From positions 1,984,001-2,048,000 of the forward strand of contig NC_089570.1 of the NCBI RefSeq assembly GCF_040115645.1: a stretch of DNA of 64,000 nucleotides. The letters run 5' to 3'. This document shows, in pieces, positions 13,312 to 24,509 of the stretch (position 1 is its first letter; each line of letters starts with the position of its first letter). Below the pieces are notes generated by a model. It ran no database searches. It saw nothing but the letters and a program-made list of their open reading frames with translations, and was not told the origin of the DNA. Origin of the DNA: Euwallacea fornicatus (lineage: Eukaryota > Arthropoda > Insecta > Coleoptera > Curculionidae). A program made the translations under genes and the position numbers.

Positions 13312-13545
13312 TCATATTTGAAATCCGACGTTTCGATTTTCGGCAACCATCATAAATTTTGTTTTTTCTTATGCGCGTCATCTTGTGCCAAACTGAAAGA
13401 CTGAACCTCGCCATGTCATAAATCATCATAGAAAGGAAAAAAAAACGAATTCCACAATGAGAAAATCTAATATGGCGTTCATAAAAAAAAATTGATGATG
13501 GTTGTCGAAAATCGAAACATCGGTTTCAAATATGTTGTCATCACG
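13312..13545. repeat. Foldback (inverted repeat) element
   Basis: Arm 1 (13312-13375) and arm 2 (13486-13545) are about 80-85 percent complementary. The shared core is GTTTCGATTTTCG-CAACCATCAT, with one mismatch at the hyphen. The arms are separated by about 110 bp. This is a MITE/foldback-like structure with no coding capacity. Confidence 0.55.
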
Positions 13546-14457
13546 TTGTAGAAGAGGAAAAGGTGCAATGATGAGGGTAAATCATTTTCAATTACATCGC
13601 CTAACGAGCTAGGAAAAAGTTATTTTTTAATTTCTTTTCTTTTCAAATACCTCTGAAAGCGATCGATTAGTTGAACTAACGCAGTCTACAAATCTATGCA
13701 GAAACTTTGAGTCGATCTTACGATAAATATAATATCATTTTCGCGTTGAAAGCGCGTTTTGGCACGTAACATGTGTTTAAAAAGAGCCGTGAGATCAAAA
13801 TAATAATAAATTCAAATTTTGTGATTCTTACAGAAGCATCTTTAAGGTATTGTGAAGCCTCATTCGATTTATTTATTTTTAAAGAATGTTTAATTATCTC
13901 AAAATAAACGGATAAAACGTGAATACGAAGGAATGAAAAAGGTGAAATAAATCATTCGTGTATACCTACGTAAACATATAAATGAATATACTTTTAAATA
14001 ATAATGGAAAATCAATTCTTTTAATAAATGTTTACAACCTGTATCTAGAAAATAACACGATTTGAAAAATATGTATGCTCCTATTTAACACAATTTCAGA
14101 CGAATATAAACGTGATGCTTTAAACATTGAGCCCAAAAATGACCTCACAATATTTGCACAAAAATGGCGTTCTCAATAATCGACGACATCACCGCTTCGC
14201 GTTAAACTACTACTGGCAACATTGCCCCGATTTACTATTTAACCTCAAAGAATATCGCTTATTTTTGCTGTTTTTTAGAGCTTCGTTGAACGTTTATTCC
14301 ACTGTAAATTTGTTTTCTTTTGTTTTTCCTAATTTTCCCATAAAAATAACTAAAATCTTGAAGATTTGAACCACTTCGCATGATTTCTTAATCGATTTAT
14401 TAAAATAAAACGTTTTAAAAATTTTCACATTATTTTCAATAATCCCAATTGTAAATT

Positions 14458-15988
14458 ATGTTGAATGTACGAAAAATCACAATATCAAACCCTGAAAAAC
14501 AATTCCTAATTAAAAATCTCAAAGAATGGACGGTGAGTATCCTGAAACTCAATTTTGAACTATCTGAAATAATCCTATACTTCAGAGGCTTGATGGTCGT
14601 AGTTTTGACGAATGTCGCGAAGTGAAAATTGAGTTTGGAAAGGATTGGGGATGTTGCTTTGTGTCCTTAGGAAAGACCCAGTAAATTTCTAAATGAAATC
14701 ATAATATGTTGCACCTGCTAAGTGACTAATTGTAGAGTAATAGCTCAAGTCACATGTGAGCTGCAAGAGCCTAATTCCTCAAGACCCAGTGAAGGTATTC
14801 TTAATATAAACCTCGAATTAACACCCATGGGGGACTCCAATTTTGAACCAGGAAGGCAAACTGAGTTATTTTGCCAGTTAAATCGGTTTATTGAGAAGTG
14901 CATTAAAGATTCTAGGGCCTTAGACTTGGAGAGTTTATGTGTCAAAATGAATGAAAGAGTATAGCTTTTACTTTGTATGCTAGAGTTTTTTTGATAAATG
15001 TTATTTAAGGTATGGGCCTTAAGAGTGGATGTAAATCTTATAAATCATGAGGGTAATATTCTTGATTGTGCTTCAATAGCAGTACTAGCTGCCTTGGCGC
15101 ATTTCCGCAGGCCTGATGTTACTGCTGATGGAATGGACTTCAAAATTCACAATATCAAGGAGAGGGACCCGATTCCAACAGTAATACATCACTATCCAAT
15201 TTGTGTTTCTTATGCAATTTTTAGTGGAGGGTCAGTTGTATCATTAAAAAAATATATATCACTTCTAACTTGATATTTTGGCAGAGATTATATTATCATA
15301 GACCCAACATTGTTAGAGGAACGAGTAGCTGACGCTTCTCTAAACATTGGTCTTAATGCATATAAGGAGTTGTGTGGTTTACATTTAGGTGGAAAGGCAC
15401 AAGTAACTCCCAGGCTTATATTAGAAACTACAAATAAAGCTGCAAATAGAGCAGGGAAAGTTGTTGAAATGATTAAAGCTGCAGTTGAAAAAGACACAAA
15501 TGAAAAGTAATGTTTTGTATTATTACTAATAAGGTATTTTGGAAATTTTATTTTCAGATTAGCAATGAAAGATACAGGGTTTCACACATTGGAACTGGAC
15601 GATATTGATGTTTCTTTGTCTCAGTTGAGTGTTTGTCTAGATCATTGGAAGACTTTAAAGACCAAAAAAAAGAAAACTAAATTGCCTGAAGGTTTTATTA
15701 GCTTTTTTTATTTCATTATAGAAGTTATTTGGGTAATTTCTAGATGATAAAGTAATTATTAAGGATTTAAACAAAGACACTGCAGAATTAATACCAATTG
15801 GAAGTGAGGAAAAATGGATTGCTGTGAAAAGTGATGAAGACTCAGAAAATGATGATCAGGTTATGTCTGTGATGTTAAAAGATCAAATTACAAAAACTCC
15901 TGATACTGAGAGTGAAGAAGATGAAGTTGTAGTTTTAAAGTCAAACTTGGAAAACACAAAGCAAACAAAAAAGAAGCGACACACTTGA
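14458..15988 (+). CDS. EXOSC9: Exosome complex component RRP45 (EXOSC9)
   Basis: RNase PH-fold subunit of the hexameric ring of the RNA exosome, acting in nuclear and cytoplasmic 3'-5' RNA processing and decay; the ring is catalytically inert in animals. Exons: 14458-14532, 14586-14680, 14736-14958, 15010-15230, 15285-15506, 15558-15691, 15744-15988. They sum to 1215 nt (404 aa). The N-terminus contains the RLDGR motif at the exon 1-2 junction. The first RNase PH domain includes VIAQVTCEL and DCASIAVLAALAHFRRP; the second follows. The C-terminal tail is acidic/lysine-rich and typical of RRP45. Two AATAAA signals at 16045-16057. The stop lies 147 bp from the convergent SAP30 stop. Confidence 0.96.
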
Positions 15989-16134
15989 TACTTTAATAAT
16001 AATTATTCTGCCATCTACAAAAATTATACTCCTATTTTATATCTAATAAACAATAAAGTATTAAAGATATTTTGAGAGACAATTCAATATCCAAAAAAAA
16101 AAACACAAAAGGCTGGAAGGCAAACAATCCAAAA

Positions 16135-16752
16135 CTAAGTGGTCTCACTGCTATTAACCCCATTCTTTTGGTCGAGCTTGTTGCCATTTGTTTTCACAGT
16201 ATATATGAAAAACGTTACCACATCCTTTTCCTTCACAGGTATTGTTTTGAAGTGTTTCATCAAGTTCTACGAAATAAAACTTGCTTTCTGTTTCCTAGTG
16301 AAACAAGAACTTACATCTGCAAGTTGTGCCTTGTTCAGGCTAGGCTTAGTAGGTACTTTATAATGTCGCTTATATTTCCTTAGGGTATTCACTTGCAGCT
16401 GAAATAAATCGACTTCAGGGATATCAGTGTCTGTTTCATTGCTGTCATCCTCTGAGTCTCTTCTTCGGCGCTTTGTTCTTGCACACTGAATTATCATTTT
16501 GTGGAAATCACAAATGTAAATGTGACGCGCCTGCAAATAAAAGATAATGTATTGTTTTTATTAAAATATAGGTGGACTTACAGTGTTGTCCAAAGAGAGA
16601 TTAAGTCTTCTTTGGGTCACAGTTTTCTGAATCCTCTTGCTATAGGAAGCGTTACCTGCTGCTTTAGTGCACCTTTCCGCGTTATCAATTAGGCAGCAGA
16701 CTTGATCCGTAGGACCTCTGGAATCTTCTTCTCCGGTACTGAAACCGTTCAT
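16135..16752 (-). CDS. SAP30: Histone deacetylase complex subunit SAP30
   Basis: Sin3-HDAC corepressor subunit, nuclear. Exons (minus): 16752-16582, 16530-16315, 16266-16135. They sum to 519 nt (172 aa). The start is MNGFSTGEEDSRG, as in animal SAP30/SAP30L. The zinc-finger segment follows (CCLIDNAERC, then CDFH), then a basic stretch KRRRR and the conserved TDIPEVDLFQLQVNTLR block that enters the Sin3-binding helix region (NKAQLAD, MKHFKTIPV). The last exon supplies the Sin3-interacting C-terminus ending NSSETT. Convergent with EXOSC9 and head to head with ACTR10. Confidence 0.96.
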
Positions 16753-18218
16753 TATCTACGGTCGATTCTAACTAGATGCCATCACTTTTTTATGCGGCGC
16801 CACTTAGAGGCTGTTTGTTATATTGGTCCATTCAAAATGGGACTAATGCAAGGAAGATTCTATTGAGTTGCTTTTTGTTAAGTTTATTTTCCAAAGACGT
16901 AAGTTAATTAGTTGTTTTTTTACATAAAAACTATTTGTTTATGTTTTTCGACGTTTGCCGTCACGGCAAATGTCACAAATCATAGTCATTCCTGCTGTCA
17001 TATTATATTTGTATTTCGTTACTATGTTTATTAATTGAAATTTATATGTGTCATTTAAACATTATATTTGTTTTCTAATTTACAGGTGTACATTGCGACA
17101 TGAGACTGAATAACCGCAATGTATAATGAAATTTATGATGTCCTTGCCATGATAATATATTCGATGTTGTCATGATGAGTCCTAGTAAGGACCTTGTAAG
17201 AAAAAAAACATTTTTTGTTGTGCATGCAGAGTGACGTCACACATTTCTTTAATATCAATTATTTATTATTTACAATTCTTAAAAAAAACTCTGTCATGTA
17301 GGCCCGGAATTATTTGACAACGAGCCCGTATGTCTTGATATGTTCTATGTAATCGCGAACAAACAAATGAACCTAATTTATTTTAAATACGACCGTTTAC
17401 CGTACTTTATTAGTTGTTTGATTTTATTAAAACTAGTTTTTTTCAAGGCGCCACGGACTTGTGTGTTGGATAGTTAAATTTTTTTAAATACTAAAAAATA
17501 TATTAACATTTAAGCAAAGTTTTTATTGCTGAATTTTACTTTCGGAATGAACAATTCATAAACGGAGAATGAACCCTTGAAATTCAACCCTGTTCTTTTC
17601 ACTTTTATGTTATATGGGGTACGTAAATAAATATTAATTAGATTTATTTTTGTTTTATTTTTTCTTGACCGATAGTAAAGATTAATATTAAAAATACAGT
17701 TAGGTTTATTTATTTATATTCGAAATTACGTAGAACATATCAAGACATACGGATTCGATGTCAAATAATTCCAGATACTTGACTGAAAACTTTTAAATTC
17801 ACGTGATACGTAACGTGATTCTTTAAAACATGTGACTTGATTTTGTTATTATTGGTATAACCTTGGTAACACACATATTCTTTTGAAGAAAAAGGTGATG
17901 TCTGGCAATGTTGCATCGTAGTGCTTGAAATGCGTGTTAATCTTGGTAATTTATGTCATGATCATCAGGATCGTTTTCACAGTTTTGCTGAAATTTTCCT
18001 GTATTTTATAAAATCATCTTATTTTAAAAACCTTTCACACATAGGCAGTGTGTCACGTTAACGTAAATGCCACGTTATTTTTCATTGGTAAAGATTGTAT
18101 TGATGTCAATTCTTATGGAACACTCGCTAACGTCAATGTCATCAATCATCTGTTTATTGTTTATGTTATGGTGACTAATAATTTTAATAATTAATCATTT
18201 ATATATTCCCTCTTAAAA
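16753..18218. other. Intergenic between SAP30 and ACTR10
   Basis: About 1.47 kb. It must include both divergent promoters. The middle is occupied by an inverted-repeat element (about 17280-17800, listed separately). The remainder is AT-rich with no credible ORF. Confidence 0.4.
17280..17800. mobile_element. MITE-like element with long terminal inverted repeats
   Basis: 17306-17358 and 17721-17772 are inverted copies, sharing GGAATTATTTGACA then CCGTATGTCTTGATATGTTC with few mismatches. Similarity extends weakly inward (AACCTAA blocks) and outward. The interior of about 360 bp is non-coding. Length, AT content and structure fit a non-autonomous DNA transposon. The precise ends and target-site duplication are not resolved. 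Confidence 0.6.
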
Positions 18219-19534
18219 ATGCCTGTATATGAGGCTTTAACAAGCGAAAAACATGCAGTAGTCTTAGATATAGGAGCAGCTTATACAAAGTAGGTTCTCG
18301 CGGATTTTTTAATTAACGTACCATTGAAGGTATATTTCTTTTCAGATTTGGCTTTGCAAGTGAGTTTGCACCAAGGCACATAATTCGAACAGAGGTCCTG
18401 TTCAAGAAAACTAACACCCTTCGCAAAATCTTTGATTTCGAATCGCCCCAAGACCTTTACGACCTCCTTGTTGACTTTATTCACTTGATCTACTTCAAAT
18501 ATGCTTTGATAAGCCCAAAAGATCGCCCCATTGTTATTGTAGAATCCTTATTATGTCCCACCCTTTTCCGAGAAACTTTAGCTAAAGTCCTGTTTCTGCA
18601 ATATGAAGTTCTATCTATTTTGGTGCTTCCATCCCATTTAGTGTGTCTATCAAGTTTGGCTGTTGACACAGCATTAGTTGTGGATGTTGGTTATAAGGAG
18701 GCAGTGGTTATGCCAGTTTGCTTTGGCTTACCTATTGTTCAAGCTTGGCAAGCTTTACCTTTAGGAGGAGAAGCAATTCATAATAATTTAAAAGGGCTAT
18801 TGAATAGTGCCAATACAGGAGTACAACATTTGTCTGAGGCAACATTGGAGGATATTAAAGTACGGTGTTGCTTCGTGACTAAAAAGTCAAGAGCTGAACA
18901 GCTGGCTTTGGCCAGATCTGACTTAGTTGCTCCTCCAGATATTTTGTACCCTCACAAGGGAATTGAAACTTTTACCATTACAGGAAAAGTCAGGGAGAAA
19001 ACATTTGAAGTTCTGTATGAAGAGGTACATAAATATTTTTAACAGTGAAAAATATCTGGTTAGAAATTTACAGGATAATGATCATTTGTGCCTATCTACA
19101 ATGATATTAGATGCAATATTGAAAGTGAATATTGATTTAAGACATAAATTAGCAGAAAATTTAATTTTAATTGGGGGAACCTGTATGACTTTAGGCTTTA
19201 AGGCGAGGTTGAAAGAGGAGCTTTTAAAGCAGGCAGCAAATACCAGATATCAAATCTTAAACATTAAAGATTTCAAGTTTCATTCCCCACCATGCAAGGA
19301 AAATTATGCTGCTTGGCTTGGAGGTATAACAACATAATAGTCAAAATTAGGATTTTTCTTTTATTGTTTCAAACCATTTTAGGATCTATCTATGGAGCCA
19401 CAGAAATTCTGTCAATGAAGGCTGTCACTAAGGAGTTTTATTTGAGAGAAAAGCATTTACCAGACTGGATTAATTTGAGAGACGTGGATGCTTGTAAGAC
19501 ATGTGATGATAGTGACAAAGGAAGGGTATTATGA
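18219..19534 (+). CDS. ACTR10: Actin-related protein 10 (dynactin pointed-end subunit)
   Basis: Arp11/ACTR10 caps the pointed end of the dynactin Arp1 filament, with p62, p25 and p27. Exons: 18219-18289, 18346-19024, 19074-19323, 19383-19534. They sum to 1152 nt (383 aa; human 417). The start MPVYEAL matches the family MPLYEGL. Actin-fold marks are VVLDIGAAYTKFGFA (phosphate loop 1), VVDVGYKEAVVMPV (phosphate loop 2), LPLGGEAIH, LILIGGTCM and AAWLGGSIYGA. AATAAA at 19556-19561, only 22 bp after the stop. Convergent with ASNA1, with stops 108 bp apart. Confidence 0.95.
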
Positions 19535-19642
19535 AGATATTAAAACAGCAAATATAATAAACAAATCTCCTGTTAATTTATCCAAAACAATAAAAGCCAT
19601 GCAATTTTCACCTTTATATTCCACACAAAAATAAAATATTAA

Positions 19643-20817
19643 TTAAGCATTATAGGGCCTAATTAAAAATTCGGAGAAACTCTTAATTTTCTCAGCTCCT
19701 CTTACTTCATTTTCAAGTAGTGGCAACTTAACTACATGAAAATCTTCATAAAGATCTGCAATTTGATCTAGGTACTTTTCCTGGATTTTAATTCTGGCAT
19801 TGCACATTCGACAGGGAGGCTCATTTTTTCCTTTAAACACTAATTGATTAACTATAATATTGTGTGTGTCAATTTTCACTTTTGTGAGTTCCTGCACTAA
19901 TCTCTCAGTTTCATATAAAGACAAAAACTCTGCAATACACACACAAACAAAAGTGGTTTGATCTGGGTTTTTGAACTGCTCATTAACCTGTCTAATAACC
20001 CCCATCAGATCATCTAGTTTGCCTGAAAATTGTTCCACATTTAAGTCCTGCATTCCTAATAAACTGCTAAATTGTGATATCATTGGAGCCAATTTTTGCT
20101 TGATTTTAAGCAGTTTTCCCAATCCCTTTTCAACCACTTGTGGAAATGACAATAGTCTTAAAGTGTGTCCAGTGGGGGCAGTGTCAAAAACGACTACTGA
20201 ATAATTCATGCTTTTTATAAGCTTCATTACTTCTGCATAAGACATAGTCTCATCAGTTCCTGGGAATGCATTTACTAATTCTTGAACAATTCCTAAAAAT
20301 GTTGTTTCATAAAGTTTACAATAAAGATGAAATTTGAGCTTAAAAACCTTTGCTCATTTTCATCACATCAGATTCTCCATCGAAATAATCATCAGGTAGC
20401 TCACTTACACCTACATTTGGATCTATTTCCATTGCATATAAATTAGAAAAACCATTCACAAGAATCGGGACTTTGGTAAATTTTTGGTCAAAAGCATCCG
20501 ATATGTTGTGTGCAGGATCTGTTGATATAATAAGCACAGATTCTCGGACTTTTGATAGTTGAACTGCGAGACTACAGCTGGAAATGGGATGGTCATTTTA
20601 TTTTGACAAAATGAATGGTACTAACGTGACATGGACGTAAATGAACACACGAGAATTAACTTACTAAAGAAACTTTATAATTGAATAAAATAAAAGATCT
20701 TTCCTACCTGCAAGTGGTCTTCCCTACACCTCCTTTCCCACCTACAAATATCCACTTCAAACTTGTTTGTTCTATAACGTTTTTTAGAGACGGATCTAGA
20801 GGTTCAAACTCTGCCAT
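19643..20817 (-). CDS. ASNA1: ATPase ASNA1/GET3, tail-anchored protein targeting factor
   Basis: Cytosolic ATPase that delivers tail-anchored membrane proteins to the ER. Exons (minus): 20817-20708, 20577-20348, 20292-19643. They sum to 990 nt (329 aa). Deviant Walker A GGKGGVGKTT (residues 26-35), switch I STDPAHNISDAF, switch II DTAPTGHTLRLL and the zinc-binding PPCRMCNAR CxxC are all visible. The client-binding helical subdomain has the expected Met/Leu-rich segment (QFSSLLGMQDLN). Every key motif is intact. Confidence 0.97.
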
Positions 20818-21612
20818 TTTTAAAGGGCGAAGTTTCTACGTGTATGTGTTTTTAAGGAATTTAAAATTTCGTATAAATATTCAACAAAGTATAACCATAA
20901 TATTGAAAATTGGTGAATGCGCCTGAATTAAATGTCTTGACAAAAATAATATGGGTACAAATGTGGCAACGTGGTGAGTGGTGCGTTCCAATTTTGGAGG
21001 AATAATAATTAAATGTTGTCCGACTGCAATAATGACACAACACAGAGTTGCAAACGAAGTTGTAGATTTCTTATTAGAAATCTAATATTGTTTCTAAATA
21101 ATTTACAACATGCTAGTCTTTGAATGCAAAGAGGGTATTTTATTTATCAGTGCTGCTGTCCTAATCGATGCTCTTCAAAATTTTAAGCACTCTAAATAAA
21201 ACATTTAGTGATTTTAATTAAAGATAAAGTAGTAAACCTGAGACAACAAGAAAATACTTGATAATTTATGGAGCCTAACTACGATTTTATGCATTTTAAC
21301 ATTTGTTAGCACATTAATATAGTCTCAATGCATGGTTGCCTTATCGAAGAAAAGTTTTTTAACCTTTAATTTGCGTGCTGTCACAAAACATATGTTGATT
21401 TTGACAGATAAATTGAACAAAAAGTGAAAGGGGAACATAAAGTATTAATTATTACTATTAGTTTACGTTTTAAATAGAAATAAATATACAAAGAAATAGT
21501 GAAAATTTACTCTTTAAAGTGCTCATTTTCGTGATTTCTGAATTACATTTTCTTTCAATAAACATCCGAATTTTATACAAATTTTCTGAATTCTTCCCCT
21601 AACAAACCAATT
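20818..21612. promoter_or_regulatory. Head-to-head intergenic, ASNA1 / RBM42
   Basis: 795 bp separate the divergent start codons. The sequence is AT-rich, with no TATA box in a convincing position and no coding signal. It presumably holds both promoters. Confidence 0.4.
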
Positions 21613-22752
21613 ATGGATCAATTTAGACGAATGGAGGACGAAATGAGCAGGTAAGAATACCTATTTTCTTCTCGATAGGAGTGTTCACATTTTTTTGACT
21701 AATAATCTGAAAAGATTTGAGGCTGAAATTTCAGGCCAAGCCATGGTAAACGGCTTTAGTATTGGACCTACCTTTATACCGGGCTTTGGCAATATTCCCC
21801 CGCCGCCCCAACCACCTTTTTTAATTCCACATCAATTGGGAAAGAAAGTTATTAGCATTCCTTCAGCTGTGGTTTCAGCAAAACCTACACGCTATCAAAG
21901 TAAGTTTTTAAAAAGATTATTATAACGTTGCTAAATTTAGCACATTAGGTGCTGTTCCAAAAAGCGCCCCTCAAATAGCTCCCCAGCCAACACCTGCGGC
22001 ATCTTCCTCGTCACAGCAGCAGGTAGATTTTATTGCTCTTCAAAGTGAAGTAGAAAAAAAACTAAAGAAACTTAAAAGTGAGAAAGTAAGTGCAGAATTG
22101 GCAATTTCGCAAGGGAAAGCTAGTAGTGCCTTTCAAGCACATGGACCTGAAGATTTCAAGAGAAAAGGACCAAGGAATAGGAAACTCACCAGAACTGCTG
22201 GAGGTCAAACTTGGGAAGATACTTCATTAGCAGATTGGCCAGATGACGATTTCAGGTATAGCTCATAAAAAAGCTAAAATAGAATTGCTTTGTGGAGAAC
22301 ATGACCATATCAAATAGTTGTGGTGTTCTTCTTGAAGTATTCCAACTCTAAATTAGTGAAATAAAAGAGCAATTTTATAGAATCTTTTGTGGAGACTTGG
22401 GCAACGATGTGACTGATGAACTACTGACCAGAACTTTTAACAAATTCCCTTCTTTCCAAAGAGCTAAAGTAATAAGGGATAGGAGAACAAATAAAAGCAA
22501 AGGATATGGTTTTGTGAGTTTTAAGGAACCTGCAGATTTCACCAGAGCCATGAAAGAAATGAATGGTTTGATGAAATGTATTGCATATCAATATGAGGAA
22601 ATCATTTTATTTGATTTTCAGGTCGATATGTCGGAAGTCGCCCTATCAAACTGAGGAAGAGCACCTGGAGAACCAGATGTATCGACGTTGTTAAGAAAAA
22701 AGAGAAAGAGAAAGTAGCATTGATTAATATGTTGACATCTGGGAATAAATAA
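21613..22752 (+). CDS. RBM42: RNA-binding protein 42
   Basis: Single-RRM protein implicated in mRNA maintenance and splicing. Exons: 21613-21650, 21715-21899, 21949-22255, 22381-22565, 22622-22752. They sum to 846 nt (281 aa). After a proline-rich N-terminus (IPPPPQPP) and a coiled/lysine-rich segment comes the linker TWEDTSLADWPDDDFR, then the RRM with RNP2 IFCGDLGN and RNP1 KGYGFVSF. The RBM42-specific tail is GSRPIKLRKSTW followed by DVVKKKEKEK. The stop codon overlaps AATAAA signals (22744-22753), so the 3' UTR is very short or uses a later site. Confidence 0.95.
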
Positions 22753-23064
22753 AATTCTTTGTAATAGTTTAGTGAATAACTGAATGGAATTAAATCGTCC
22801 ACACATTAATTTTTTTTCATTTTTACTTATTCCAGTGTGTATTCCAAATAACTCACTGTGTAATAGAGCATTGAAAAAATCTTCTAATTTTCCCAAATGA
22901 CTGAAGATTGACCCTAGTAACCCATACTGAACATCTAAGATACTAGCTGCATGTAGTGTTTGCACGATGGTTTAAGAACTATCAAAATCTAAATATCCCT
23001 CCTCACATTTCTGCACTCCTGATACCAGACGTTGAATTTTCAGTCAAATATTTTCTCGAACTGG

Positions 23065-23425
23065 TCTTCCAAAACCAGAGGCGTCCATGATAATAAATTT
23101 GCACTAAATATTTAAGTGAAAATTTATTACTCCGATTTTAACGAGATTCGGGTCCACAGTAGTCCCGTGATATGGTTTTGATATGCTACACTCAAAACTC
23201 GAGTCGGACAACTTCGATTTTGTAGACCAACAATTTTCCTGATGATTTTTTTTTTAATTTTTTGGATCCAAAAATCGAAGTTGTTCGATTCGTGTTTTGA
23301 GTGTAGTATATCATTGCTGTACCGTACGGTTAATGTGGAACCCAATCTCATTGAAATCGCAGCACTTAATTTTAATTTTTTTGCACAATATTCTCATTTA
23401 TACCACTAGTTTTTCGGTTGCCAAA
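23065..23425. repeat. Foldback/MITE repeat, copy 1
   Basis: Arms 23133-23222 and 23271-23361 are inverted copies. Shared blocks are CTACACTCAAAAC, ACAACTTCGATTTT and ACGAGATT/ATGAGATT. They flank a loop of about 48 bp. Weaker complementarity extends outward to GTGCAAA-rich ends that resemble those of copy 2. Non-coding. Confidence 0.65.
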
Positions 23426-24044
23426 TTTTTATAAAAATTATATCGATTTTCACCTGAAAAGTTTCATTGATGTTTAGTGCTTAAGATTTTGAGTACTGCG
23501 AAGGAAAATTGGTTTATGTAACCGTGGACTGTGAAGCTTTTTGGCAATTTAAAGTAGTAATTAGTGCAAGTACTAGCAAATTCCACGAAGGAGGTCGTGA
23601 AGTTATCACTGATGCTGATAAGTTGGTTCTATTATTTTATGCAGAGTTGTTATATAACATAAAAAGTATGAAATCGTTGTTTTTTTTCGTAATAAGTGTT
23701 TATCTGTGAAGAAGTTGAATTTAAAAATAATGGGAAATAAGAAATTTAAGCTTAAAAATGGCGGATATCGCGATACTGCGCCCTCTATTCGCTGATAATT
23801 CTACTATTAGTATCCGCGAGTTGACACCTATAATGGAATCTAACCTATTTAGGCGAATGTTGAAGTTTGGCTCAACAGATGGCCGTCCTTAATAAACTGG
23901 TGACTATCTGAACTGACCGTCTTTATTTTATTTATAAAGTACTCTACAGTTGAAACGTTTCAAACTTCTCAACCTCCCAAATAAAAAAATAAGAATTTGG
24001 CTATGGCGTCAATTTATTTTAAAGATTTGTATGAAAGTTTAATG

Positions 24045-24325
24045 ATTTAGAAATTAGTGGCGTAGATGACAGTTTTGTGTAAAAAAAGTAAGAATTTAGT
24101 TACTTCAGTTTCAACGAGATTTGGTTCCGCAGTAGTTATACGATACAGCTTTGATATGCCGCTGTCAAAACTTGAATCGAACAAGTTATTTAATTAGAGT
24201 TTTAACCATGGCATATCATAGTTGCATTGTACATCTACTATGGAACCCATTCTCGCTGAAATTGGAACTCTCCGTTTTCACAATTTTTTTGTGCAAAATC
24301 ATTTTCTAGGCCACTGATTTTTCGC
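24045..24325. repeat. Foldback/MITE repeat, copy 2
   Basis: Second copy of the same family. Arms 24107-24187 and 24196-24268 share GAGATTTGGTTCC-like and TGATATGCC blocks with each other and with copy 1. The outer ends carry AGTGGCGTAGATGAC on the left and its inverted counterpart after 24282. The loop is shorter than in copy 1. Confidence 0.65.
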
Positions 24326-24509
24326 TGAAAATTTTTTTGAGTGAATTGTACGTTGTAAATATTTTTGGCGCGGAATTTTTTCAAAAATTTAACGAAAAAA
24401 CCTCATCTTCGTGAACTACAGTGGCGTCATTCCACATTGTGAAAATTTGGTAAACGTATGGTGAGAAGGATATAGTCCGCAACTGACGTTCACAGCAATA
24501 GAAATTTTA

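Larger units (their letters stand above)
12368..14457. other. Intergenic region with transposon-like inverted repeats
   Basis: About 2.1 kb of AT-rich DNA between CYP4G and EXOSC9. It contains the TACAGGGTGTCC motif at 13051 and a foldback at 13312-13545, both listed separately. The ORFs here (for example 12995-13429 minus) have no family resemblance and overlap the repeat, so they were not called. Confidence 0.4.
22753..24509. other. Intergenic, RBM42 to K2P channel, repeat-rich
   Basis: About 1.76 kb carrying two related foldback repeats (about 23065-23425 and 24045-24325, listed separately). The intervening ORF at 23509-23709 has no recognisable family and is not called. Confidence 0.45.
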
